Below, piece after piece: positions 54,159 through 62,177 of a DNA stretch of 64,000 bases. Both the position numbers and the translations under genes were made by a program. Position 1 is the first letter of the stretch; each line of letters starts with the position of its first letter. Under the pieces are notes generated by a model, which was not told where the DNA came from, made no database searches, and saw nothing but the letters and a program-made list of their open reading frames with translations. Source of the stretch: Halohasta litorea (GTDB lineage: Archaea; Halobacteriota; Halobacteria; Halobacteriales; Haloferacaceae). The stretch is taken from assembly GCF_024494645.1 (NCBI RefSeq), contig NZ_JANHDJ010000002.1:310001-374000 (forward strand), written 5' to 3'.

Positions 54159-54604
54159 CTGTCTTGGTCGTCTTCCAGCGTGATGCTCTCAGTGGCGGCG
54201 TTGCGGAGCGCATCCGATCGGCCGTGTGTGCCGGGTGAGATCGCCAACGTTCGGAGCCCACTGTTGTTTGCGACCTCCAGGACCGGTTTGAAATCGGTGT
54301 CCCGCGAGGCGATCGCGATCGTATCGCCACGGCCCTCGACCGCAAAGCGGGCGGCGTCGACCGCGAGTTTCACGTCCACGTCCCCGCTGGTGACGATCAC
54401 CTCGAAGCCGCGGGCTTCGGCGGCCTGGATCAGCCCCGGCGTCGCGTGTTCGTCGACGTAGAGCCGGGTCGTCGCCAACCGGCCGGTCTCGGCGGCGGCC
54501 TCCCGGATATCGTCGAGATCGACGTCGAACTCGTCTCTGAGTACGTTCGGTCCGTCGACGAACAGCCCGACCCCATCGAACCCCTCCTCGTGTGCAGACG
54601 GCAT
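54155..54604 (-). CDS. NYN domain ribonuclease-like protein
   Basis: 149 residues of PIN-like NYN domain (LabA/DUF88-type). Conserved acidic residues occur in LFVDGPNVL, GDVDVKLAVDAARF and IASRDTDFKPVLE. Such proteins are thought to cleave RNA; target unknown. Convergent with mtaB, sharing its last four bases. Confidence 0.88.
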   Translation of the reverse strand: MPSAHEEGFDGVGLFVDGPNVLRDEFDVDLDDIREAAAETGRLATTRLYVDEHATPGLIQAAEARGFEVIVTSGDVDVKLAVDAARFAVEGRGDTIAIASRDTDFKPVLEVANNSGLRTLAISPGTHGRSDALRNAATESITLEDDQDS

Positions 54605-54730
54605 TATCCCGCAGTCGACGACGGGCTGATAAAGACGTGCCGTTTGCTCGGTCAGTCAACGACAGAACAGCTACATACAACAGAATTCTCGGAAATATTT
54701 TCTCACATCCCAATGTATCTTGTCCACAGA

Positions 54731-54740
54731 CTTATTACCC
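54731..54740 (+). promoter_or_regulatory. TATA-like element of the first small paralogue
   Basis: CTTATTACCC centred 27 bases before the ATG at 54762; supports that start. Confidence 0.5.
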
Positions 54741-54761
54741 AGTATTAATTATGATAGATAT

Positions 54762-55052
54762 ATGGTGTCAAGTACCACACCACACACCCCGTGCGCCATC
54801 GATCGGCCGATGAACGATCACGGTGCGCTCATGCTCTCCGAGATCACGGGTAGCCGGACCTTCCAGGTCGTCGAGTACGCCACGCGGGAGGTGCGAGAGA
54901 CCCTGGAGCTGGCTGCCGACGGCGCGGTCGTTCGGGTCTGGCTCGAACCGATCAGCTCCCGGGGCGACGCCTGGCGGGCGATCGACATCGAGGGCGGTGT
55001 CGAGACGACACCCGGTGGCTCCAAGCTGTTGCAACAGCCTGTCACGCTCTGA
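54762..55052 (+). CDS. Small haloarchaeal protein, paralogue 1
   Basis: 96 residues; core MNDHGALMLSEITGSRTF, QVVEYATREVRETLEL and GDAWRAID. Homologous to the gene 75 bases downstream (shared MNxHG, TxQxVEY, RxxL and WRA positions). A second possible start is the internal MNDHG (54810). No metal or nucleotide motif is visible; function unknown. Confidence 0.65.
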   Translation: MVSSTTPHTPCAIDRPMNDHGALMLSEITGSRTFQVVEYATREVRETLELAADGAVVRVWLEPISSRGDAWRAIDIEGGVETTPGGSKLLQQPVTL

Positions 55053-55094
55053 AGCGTCTATCATCGATAATAACACATATACAGGATATCACGA

Positions 55095-55104
55095 GCTTTA
55101 TTTG
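55095..55104 (+). promoter_or_regulatory. TATA-like element of the second small paralogue
   Basis: GCTTTATTTG centred about 28 bases before the ATG at 55127; shows the paralogues are transcribed separately. Confidence 0.5.
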
Positions 55105-55126
55105 GGTATTGGGCGGTATACTACGT

Positions 55127-55384
55127 ATGGAGCAGACCCCTCCGAACGACGACGGTCGATCGTATACTATTGTTGATGACATGAACGAACATGGCGGGAT
55201 GACGGTCGTCGATGGTTCGACGAACAGCACCTACCAGCTCGTCGAGTACGACAACGAGAGCCTCCGCCGGGAGCTGTCGTCCCGCGAGATCGGCGACTCG
55301 GTAACGCTGCAGCTCGACCGGGCGGGCGTCCGCGCCAACGTCTGGCGGGCGAGCCGGGCCGAGCCGGTCGTCCTCGCGGCCTGA
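55127..55384 (+). CDS. Small haloarchaeal protein, paralogue 2
   Basis: 85 residues; MEQTPPNDDGRSYTIVDD followed by MNEHGGMTVVDG, YQLVEYDNESLRREL and NVWRAS. Aligns with paralogue 1 over almost the whole length, pointing to a tandem duplication. Own TATA box. Unknown function. Confidence 0.7.
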   Translation: MEQTPPNDDGRSYTIVDDMNEHGGMTVVDGSTNSTYQLVEYDNESLRRELSSREIGDSVTLQLDRAGVRANVWRASRAEPVVLAA

Positions 55385-55560
55385 TCGCATCGATATCTCA
55401 CCTCGACGGCGGTTGGTCCCCGCCCGATCTTTTGCTGTGGTACATGTACTCACTCCTCAGTGGTCGGCTCAGAACACCCTGCAACCGCTGTCTACCGTTC
55501 GTTGTGACCTGTCCTGGAGCCGATAACAACACCTTACTTTCGGCGGGCAGAGCTATCCGT

Positions 55561-56655
55561 ATGGCCTACCGACACCCGCCGCTTGCCGACGTGCATGCGG
55601 CCGCCGGGGCGTCAGTCACCGCGTTCGGTGGCTGGGAGATGCCAGTCGAGTTCGACTCGATCCGAATCGAACACGCCGCGGTCCGCGAGTCGGTCGGCAT
55701 TTTCGATGTCTCACACATGAGCGAGATCGAAGTCGCTGGCCCCGACGCCACCGAACTGATGGGTCGGCTCACGACCAACGACGTGGCGGAGCTCGCGCCG
55801 GGTGAGGCCCAATACGCCTGTATCACCCGCGCCGACGGCATCATCCTCGACGATACCATCGTCTACCGACTGGGCGATCGCGACGGCAAGGCCGCCTATC
55901 TGTTCATCCCGAATGCGGGCCACGACAGCCAGTTCACCGAGTGGTGGACCGACCACCGCGAGAAGTGGGGCCTCGATGCGACCGTCGACAACGTCACCGA
56001 CCAGTGGGCGATGTTCGCCCTCCAGGGGCCCGATTCGCCCGACCACATCGCGGCAGTCGCCGAGGAGCCAGTTACCGATCTCGCGCGGTTCGAACACACC
56101 ACGAGCGAGATTGCGGGCGTCGACTGCATTGTCGCTCGCACCGGCTACACCGGCGAGGACGGCTTCGAAATCCTCTGTCCGACCGCCGACGCCGAGACTG
56201 TCTGGACCGCATTCGACTGCCACCCCTGCGGACTCGGCGCGCGTGACACCCTCCGCATCGAGATGGGGTTTCTGCTGTCGGGCCAGGACTTCGACCCCGT
56301 CGAGGAGCCACGGACCCCCTACGAGGCTGACGTGGGATTTACGGTCGATCTCGATACCGAGTTCGTCGGCCGCGAGGCGCTTGCCGACCAGCACGCCGCA
56401 GGCGTCGACCGGACGTTCGTCGGCGTCACGATGCTCGACCGCGGAGTGCCACGCGAGGGGTACGAGTTGGTCGACGAGGCGGGCGAGCCGATCGGCCACC
56501 TCACCTCTGGCACGATGAGCCCGACGTTCAACGAGGGGATCGGCCTCGGCTACGTCGATGTCGATCACGCAACGGCCGGTGAATCGGTCAGGATCGTCGT
56601 CCGTGGCACCGAAAAACGGGCCGAAATCACCGACGTACCGTTCGTTTCGAAGTAG
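55561..56655 (+). CDS. gcvT: Glycine cleavage system T protein (aminomethyltransferase)
   Basis: 364 residues. Transfers the methylene of the lipoyl-bound aminomethyl group to tetrahydrofolate-type carrier, releasing ammonia. Folate-binding motifs DVSHMSEIEVAGPDA, GYTGEDGFEIL, GARDTLRIEMGF. Starts at MAYRHPPLADVH, the family start, not at an ATG 129 bases upstream. First of the operon gcvT-gcvH-gcvPA-gcvPB; gaps 39, 15 and -1 bases. Confidence 0.95.
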   Translation: MAYRHPPLADVHAAAGASVTAFGGWEMPVEFDSIRIEHAAVRESVGIFDVSHMSEIEVAGPDATELMGRLTTNDVAELAPGEAQYACITRADGIILDDTIVYRLGDRDGKAAYLFIPNAGHDSQFTEWWTDHREKWGLDATVDNVTDQWAMFALQGPDSPDHIAAVAEEPVTDLARFEHTTSEIAGVDCIVARTGYTGEDGFEILCPTADAETVWTAFDCHPCGLGARDTLRIEMGFLLSGQDFDPVEEPRTPYEADVGFTVDLDTEFVGREALADQHAAGVDRTFVGVTMLDRGVPREGYELVDEAGEPIGHLTSGTMSPTFNEGIGLGYVDVDHATAGESVRIVVRGTEKRAEITDVPFVSK

Positions 56656-56694
56656 TGATACCCTCAACCACCGAACACGACACAACACCCACAG

Positions 56695-57078
56695 ATGAGT
56701 TTCGACGTACCCGACGACCTGACCTATCTCGAATCGCACGAGTGGACGACCACCGACGACCCAACGGTTCGTATCGGTATCACCGATTTCGCCCAGGACG
56801 AACTCGGCGACGTCGTCTTCGTCGAACTCCCCGCGGTCGGCGACGAGATTGAGGCCGGATCGGCCTTCGGCGTCGTCGAATCCATCAAGGCCGTCTCGGA
56901 TCTCTATGCCCCGATTTCGGGCGAGGTGACGGCGGTCAACGAGGAGCTGTTCGACCAGCCCGAACTCGTTAACGACGACCCCTTCGGCGACGGCTGGATG
57001 CTCGAAGTAGCGCCGAGCGACGAGGCGGCGTTCGACGGACTCCTCTCGCCCGACGAGTATCGTGACCAGATCGCATAA
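56695..57078 (+). CDS. gcvH: Glycine cleavage system H protein
   Basis: 127 residues, lipoyl carrier that shuttles the aminomethyl intermediate among P, T and L proteins. Lipoylation Lys65 sits in [16 protein letters not shown]-terminal [20 protein letters not shown] is characteristic. Second gene of the glycine cleavage operon. The L protein (dihydrolipoamide dehydrogenase) is not in the window. Confidence 0.97.
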   Translation: MSFDVPDDLTYLESHEWTTTDDPTVRIGITDFAQDELGDVVFVELPAVGDEIEAGSAFGVVESIKAVSDLYAPISGEVTAVNEELFDQPELVNDDPFGDGWMLEVAPSDEAAFDGLLSPDEYRDQIA

Positions 57079-57093
57079 CCGGACCACACACCA

Positions 57094-58422
57094 ATGACAC
57101 AGCCAGACGGCAGTCCGTTCGCACCACACGCAGCCGCCGAAACCGCCGCGATGCTTGAGGCAGTCGGCGTCGAAAGCGAGGCCGACCTCTTCGATATTCC
57201 AGACGACGTGGCCTTCGACGGCGAGTTCGGGATCGAACCACGAAGCGAGCAGGAAATCCGGGGCGAACTGCGACGACTCTTTGCCCGTAACAACGACCTC
57301 ACCGAGTTCATGGGACGGGGCCACTACAGCCACTACGTTCCCTCGATCGTCGATCACCTCTCGGACCGTGCGGAGTTTTTGACCAGCTACACCCAGTACC
57401 AACCCGAGATCACACAGGGGTTCCTGCAGGCACTGTTCGAGTACCAGTCGATGCTGGTCGAACTCACCGGCCTGCCGATCGCCAACTGCTCGATGTACGA
57501 CGGCGCGACCGCGCTGGCCGAGGCCGCCCTGCTAGCCGACCGCGTCCGCCAAACGAGCGGGCACCGGATCCTCGTCCCCGAATATCTCCGCGACGGCAAG
57601 CGATCGGTTCTGGAAAACTACGTCGACGGCGCGGGACTGGTCGTCGAATCCTATCCGATGGACGACGGCAACGTCGACCGCGAGGCGCTCGCGGAGCTCA
57701 CAGACGAGGAAACAGCCATGATCTACGCCGAGAACCCGACCGTTCGCGGCACCATCGAGGAAGGGTTGAGCGAAGTCGGCGAGATCGCCGCCGACACCGA
57801 GGCGCTGTTCTGTCTCGGTTCCGATCTCGTCGCCCTCTCGCTGCTCGAAGCACCCGCAAGCGTCGGTGCGGACGTGGTCGTCGGTGAGGCCGACGTGCTC
57901 GGGTTGCCCACGAGCTACGGGATGGGACTGGGGATCTTTGCGACCCGCGAGTCGTTCCTCCGGCAGGTGCCTGGCCGCCTGGTCGGCGTCAGCGAGGATT
58001 CTGACGACCGGCGGGCCTACACGCTCACGCTTCAGACCCGCGAACAGCACATCCGCAAGGAGCGGGCGACCTCCAACATCTGTACGAACCAAGCGTGGGT
58101 CGCCCTCCGCGCGGCCATGCACATCGCGTCGCTCGGCCCCGACGGACTGGTCGACCTCGCAGAGGACTGCGTTCGGGACGCCGCGGCGTTGGCAGATCGC
58201 GTCGACGATCTCGCGGGCTATCAGGCCCCGGTTCACGACCGCCACCACTTCCGGGAGTTCGTCGTTCGGTCGGACCAGCCAGCCGAAGGAATCGCCACCG
58301 CGCTCGAAGCCGAGGGGTTCGCGGTCCACGCCGTCGACGACCACTTGCTCCAAGTCTGTCTCACCGAGACCAACGCTCACGCGACCGATGGGTTAGTCGC
58401 CGCCTTACAGGAGGCCGCCTGA
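57094..58422 (+). CDS. gcvPA: Glycine dehydrogenase (decarboxylating) subunit 1
   Basis: 442 residues, N-terminal half of split P protein. Fold-type I PLP-enzyme fold without the PLP lysine; motifs [43 protein letters not shown] and [19 protein letters not shown] are diagnostic. The stop overlaps the gcvPB start by one base (TGATG). Split P subunits are typical of archaea and many bacteria. Confidence 0.96.
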   Translation: MTQPDGSPFAPHAAAETAAMLEAVGVESEADLFDIPDDVAFDGEFGIEPRSEQEIRGELRRLFARNNDLTEFMGRGHYSHYVPSIVDHLSDRAEFLTSYTQYQPEITQGFLQALFEYQSMLVELTGLPIANCSMYDGATALAEAALLADRVRQTSGHRILVPEYLRDGKRSVLENYVDGAGLVVESYPMDDGNVDREALAELTDEETAMIYAENPTVRGTIEEGLSEVGEIAADTEALFCLGSDLVALSLLEAPASVGADVVVGEADVLGLPTSYGMGLGIFATRESFLRQVPGRLVGVSEDSDDRRAYTLTLQTREQHIRKERATSNICTNQAWVALRAAMHIASLGPDGLVDLAEDCVRDAAALADRVDDLAGYQAPVHDRHHFREFVVRSDQPAEGIATALEAEGFAVHAVDDHLLQVCLTETNAHATDGLVAALQEAA

Positions 58423-59843
58423 TGATCTACGATCAAGCCCGCTATACCGAGGGCAACAAACACGAACCGCTGTTGTCCGAGAAAGACGACACGACCGTCG
58501 CGGTCGACGAGACCGACTCGCCGTTGCCCGACGAACTGACCCGCGACGAGTTGACCCTGCCGGGGCTCTCCGAGCCGGAGATCGCCCGCCACTACACCCG
58601 CCTTTCGCAGATGAACTGGAGCATCGACAGCGGCCCCTACCCGCTGGGGTCGTGTACGATGAAGTACAACCCCAAGTTCACCGAGGACGTGGCGGCCGAC
58701 CCGAACGCGGCGATCCACCCCGACCGCTCGGCCAGCAGTGCGCAAGGGAATCTCGGGGTGCTCTATGGGCTCCAGGAGTACCTCGCGACTATCGGCGGGA
58801 TGGATGCGGTCACGCTCCAGCCGCCCGCAGGCGCGGCTGGCGAGTTCACCGGCATCCTCGTGGCCAAGGCCTACCACGATCATCACGGCAACGACCGCAG
58901 CGAGGTGATCATCCCGGCGTCGGCCCACGGCACCAATTTTGCTACTGCTGCGATGGCTGGCTACGACGTAGTCGAACTCCCCTCCGACGAGGGCGGACGT
59001 GTCGACCTCGAAGCCTTGAAAGCTGCCGTCTCCGAGGAAACCGCGGCGCTGATGCTCACAAACCCCAACACGGTCGGCCTCTTCGAGCGGGATATCGTCG
59101 AAATCGCCGAGACGGTCCACGAAGCCGGTGGCCTGCTCTACTACGACGGCGCGAACCTGAATGCCCTGCTCGGCCGGGGGCGACCGGGCGACATGGGCTT
59201 CGACATCATGCACTACAACGTCCACAAGACGTTTGCGACACCGCACGGCGGCGGGGGTCCTGGAGCCGGTCCGGTCGGCGTGGTCGACGAACTTTCCGAG
59301 TTCCTCCCCAGTCCCCGAGTTCGGGAAACCGACGATGGCGACTACGAACGGTTCGACCCCGACCACTCGATTGGCAAGGTCCACGGCTTTGCCGGCAACT
59401 GGCTGGTGTTAATCAAAGCCTACGCCTACATCGCCCGACTGGGAGACGAGGGCCTGGCGGATGCCAGTGCGAAGGCGGTGTTAAACGCCAACTACCTCGC
59501 CGAACAGTTGGAGATGGATGTCCCCTACGGACCGTTCCACCACGAGTTCGCGGCGACCGCGGGCGACCGCGATGCTGCGGATGTCGCCAAACGAATGCTT
59601 GATTTCGGGGTCCATCCGCCGACGACAAAGTGGCCCGAGATGGTGCCCGAAGCAATGTTGACCGAGCCGACCGAGATCGAAAACTGCCGAACACTCGATC
59701 AGTTAGCCGAGGCGTTCAACAACGCCTACAGCGATACCGATGAGGCGATCGAGACCGCCCCCTCGCGGACCACTGCCAGCCGAATCGATCAGGTGAGTGC
59801 CGCACGGAACCCGCGGCTCTCGTGGCAGGCTCTCGACGAGTAG
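58422..59843 (+). CDS. gcvPB: Glycine dehydrogenase (decarboxylating) subunit 2
   Basis: 473 residues, C-terminal half of split P protein, carrying PLP at Lys269 in HYNVHKTFATPHGGGGPG; other motifs SCTMKYNPKF, QPPAGAAGEFTGIL and IPASAHGTNFATA. Decarboxylates glycine and loads the aminomethyl group onto GcvH. Start set by the one-base overlap with gcvPA. A longer in-frame extension upstream lies inside gcvPA and is not used. Last gene of the operon. Confidence 0.96.
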   Translation: MIYDQARYTEGNKHEPLLSEKDDTTVAVDETDSPLPDELTRDELTLPGLSEPEIARHYTRLSQMNWSIDSGPYPLGSCTMKYNPKFTEDVAADPNAAIHPDRSASSAQGNLGVLYGLQEYLATIGGMDAVTLQPPAGAAGEFTGILVAKAYHDHHGNDRSEVIIPASAHGTNFATAAMAGYDVVELPSDEGGRVDLEALKAAVSEETAALMLTNPNTVGLFERDIVEIAETVHEAGGLLYYDGANLNALLGRGRPGDMGFDIMHYNVHKTFATPHGGGGPGAGPVGVVDELSEFLPSPRVRETDDGDYERFDPDHSIGKVHGFAGNWLVLIKAYAYIARLGDEGLADASAKAVLNANYLAEQLEMDVPYGPFHHEFAATAGDRDAADVAKRMLDFGVHPPTTKWPEMVPEAMLTEPTEIENCRTLDQLAEAFNNAYSDTDEAIETAPSRTTASRIDQVSAARNPRLSWQALDE

Positions 59844-59911
59844 GCGCTTTCTACTGGTTTGTCGACTCATTGACGACCAACTGTTATCCCGTTTCTCTCG
59901 AATAGCCCAGT

Positions 59912-60709
59912 ATGGAGCTCGAACTCACAGGCAACGCTGCACTCGTTACCGCCTCCAGCCGTGGACTCGGCAAGGCTGCCGCGACCGCCCTCGTTCGGGA
60001 GGGCGTCGACGTTGCCATCAACGGCCGGGACGAAGCAACCCTCGAAACGACCGCAACCGAACTCCGCGACGAAGCGGCCGCCGACGCTCGCGTCGTCCCG
60101 ATCAGCGGTGATCTGACCGACCCCAACGACATCACACGGCTCGTCGAAACGACGGTCGAGGAGTTCGGCCGACTCGACCACCTCGTCACCTCCGCCGGTG
60201 GACCACCGAGCGGCTCGTTTTTGGAGACGACCGACGACGACTGGTATCAGGCCTTTGACCTCCTGGTGATGAGTGTCGTCCGACTCGTGCGGGAGAGCGC
60301 CGACTATCTCCAGGAGGACGGCGGCGGCACCATCGTCACGATCACCTCCAGGAGCGTCAAGGAGGCACTCGATGGGTTGGTGTTGTCGAATTCGGTTCGG
60401 ATGGGCGTCATTGGACTCGAAAAGACGCTCTCGCGCGAGTTGGCTCCCGAGGTTCGGGCGAATGCCGTCCTGCCAGGGGCCCACGAGACGAGCCGGATCG
60501 AAGAGTTGATCGAGCAGGGCGTCGAGCGTGGCGAGTTCGACGACTACGACGAGGGACGGGCCGACTTCGGTACCGAGACGGCGCTGGGGCGAATCGGTGA
60601 ACCGATCGAACTCGGCGAGACGGTCGCGTTCCTCTGTTCGTCGGCAAGTAGCTACATCACGGGTCAGTCGATCGTCGTCGACGGTGGCAGCGGTCGTGCA
60701 ACGCTCTGA
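59912..60709 (+). CDS. SDR family protein with altered catalytic residues
   Basis: 265 residues, Rossmann-fold short-chain dehydrogenase/reductase. NAD(P) motif [10 protein letters not shown] (glycine-rich TGxxxGxG variant), C-terminal dimer region and [13 protein letters not shown] ending. The catalytic Ser is Ser146 but the Tyr-x-x-x-Lys pair is Ser159 and Arg163 (SNSVR), and the usual NNAG is TSAG. This atypical subgroup resembles FabG-like proteins of unknown reaction. It follows gcvPB by 68 bases with possible own promoter. Confidence 0.88.
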   Translation: MELELTGNAALVTASSRGLGKAAATALVREGVDVAINGRDEATLETTATELRDEAAADARVVPISGDLTDPNDITRLVETTVEEFGRLDHLVTSAGGPPSGSFLETTDDDWYQAFDLLVMSVVRLVRESADYLQEDGGGTIVTITSRSVKEALDGLVLSNSVRMGVIGLEKTLSRELAPEVRANAVLPGAHETSRIEELIEQGVERGEFDDYDEGRADFGTETALGRIGEPIELGETVAFLCSSASSYITGQSIVVDGGSGRATL

Positions 60710-60729
60710 ACCGTGTGCTGGTAGTAGCC

Positions 60730-60747
60730 AGCTACCGATGGGTAGCT
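60730..60747. promoter_or_regulatory. Inverted repeat before the CBS-HPF gene
   Basis: AGCTACC, GATG, GGTAGCT: perfect 7-bp arms 20 bases after the SDR stop and just before a TATA-like CTTATATAGG (60756-60765). Either an SDR terminator or an operator for the next gene. Confidence 0.4.
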
Positions 60748-60857
60748 GCCGAATTCTTATATAGGCCACCAGAGGCTTGAGACGGTGTCCCGAATCCTCG
60801 TCGTGGTCGCACGTAGCCGATGACTACCCGGTCGTGTTCCGATGGAGGCCTACAGCT

Positions 60858-62075
60858 ATGGATATTGCAGACATCGTTTCCGACGACTACGAGGAGTTCA
60901 CCCCAGAGACACCCGTCTCGAAGCTCGTCGGCGTCTTCGCCGACCCATCGGTCAAAGGGGTCGTCGTACACGGCGACGCCTTCGAGGGGATCGTCACCAG
61001 ACGACAGCTGGTAACCTCACACCACCAGCCGAATCAGAAACTCCGGTCGCTGCTGTGGCACGTGCCGCGAGTGGCACCCGACGAGGATATCCGCGAGACT
61101 GCACAGCTCATGCTCGACAGCGACTCCCGGCTGCTCCCCGTCTTCGAGGGACGGGAACTCATCGGCGTCGTCACCGATGATGCGATCCTCGGAAAAGTCG
61201 AGGCGTTCCTGGATGCCGCCACGGTCCGGGAAGCCTACACGGCCGACCTCGTCACGCTCGACCCGGACTCGACGTTCGGGCATGCGATCAACAGCTTCCG
61301 AGAGAACCATCTCACACATCTTCCGGTTGTCGAGGACGATACCGCAGTCGGCATCGTGAGCCTTTACGACGTCACCGACATCACGATCAGACCCGAAACA
61401 AAGAGTCAGGGCGGCGACGTAGGAGCGGTCGACTCCTACGGCGGCGACGTGGCCGACCGGGCCGCCCGCACCCGAGGCGGCGGCTACGGGGCGCGGGAAG
61501 GCGAACTGACACGGATGCTCGAACTCCCGGTTCGGGACCTCATGGCCTCGCCCGTGCGGACGATTCGCCCCGAGTCGACCCTCGAAACCGCCGCCGAGGA
61601 GATGTTCGACGTCGGCGGCTCGGCGCTCGTGGTGACCGACAACGGCGGGCCGTTCGGGATTCTCACGAAAACGGACCTCCTGGAAGCGCTCACGTGGGAG
61701 GCCGGTGGCAACCGGGCGGTACAGGTCTCCGGCAGCGAGTATCTCGACGATGTCCAGTACGAGGATCTCGTCGAACTGGTCGAGAAGTTCGACGCAAAAG
61801 ACCGCGAGATGTCGATCCTGGATGCGAAAGTCCACCTCCACACCCACAAGGAGAAACTCCGCGGCACCCCACTCCTGCTCGCTCGGATCCGGCTCCACAC
61901 CGACCGCGGGCTCTACATCGCCTCCGGCGAAGGGTATGGCGCGAGCCACGCGCTCAACGAGGCCCGAGACGTGATCGAACGGCAGATCCGAGACAAAAAG
62001 ACCCACGGCCGGACCAAGAAGCCGCCGGACGAGGCGTTCTGGGAGAAACGGTTCGGCTGGCTGTTGGAGGAATAG
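60858..62075 (+). CDS. Four-CBS protein with ribosome-hibernation-like C-terminal domain
   Basis: 405 residues. Four CBS repeats (about 1-60, 65-120, 125-185, 225-285; VTDDAILGKVEAF, GIVSLYDVTDITI, GILTKTDLLEAL) interrupted by a Gly-rich linker (GGDVGAVDSYGGDV), then a C-terminal domain (about 310-405) containing LHTHKEKLRGTP and GYGASHALNEARDVIERQI that looks like the HPF/YfiA or sigma-54-modulation fold. CBS pairs bind adenosyl ligands, so ribosome dormancy could respond to energy charge (inference). Start MDIADI follows a leader of about 70 bases. Confidence 0.85.
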   Translation: MDIADIVSDDYEEFTPETPVSKLVGVFADPSVKGVVVHGDAFEGIVTRRQLVTSHHQPNQKLRSLLWHVPRVAPDEDIRETAQLMLDSDSRLLPVFEGRELIGVVTDDAILGKVEAFLDAATVREAYTADLVTLDPDSTFGHAINSFRENHLTHLPVVEDDTAVGIVSLYDVTDITIRPETKSQGGDVGAVDSYGGDVADRAARTRGGGYGAREGELTRMLELPVRDLMASPVRTIRPESTLETAAEEMFDVGGSALVVTDNGGPFGILTKTDLLEALTWEAGGNRAVQVSGSEYLDDVQYEDLVELVEKFDAKDREMSILDAKVHLHTHKEKLRGTPLLLARIRLHTDRGLYIASGEGYGASHALNEARDVIERQIRDKKTHGRTKKPPDEAFWEKRFGWLLEE

Positions 62076-62177
62076 GCGGCGTATTCTGTTATCTGTCGAA
62101 TCGTCCTTTTTAAGCAGCCGTGACCGTTCGGTCGGTTCACCGACTTTTAAAAGTCGCCAATCGGGGAGCGTGTCGAG

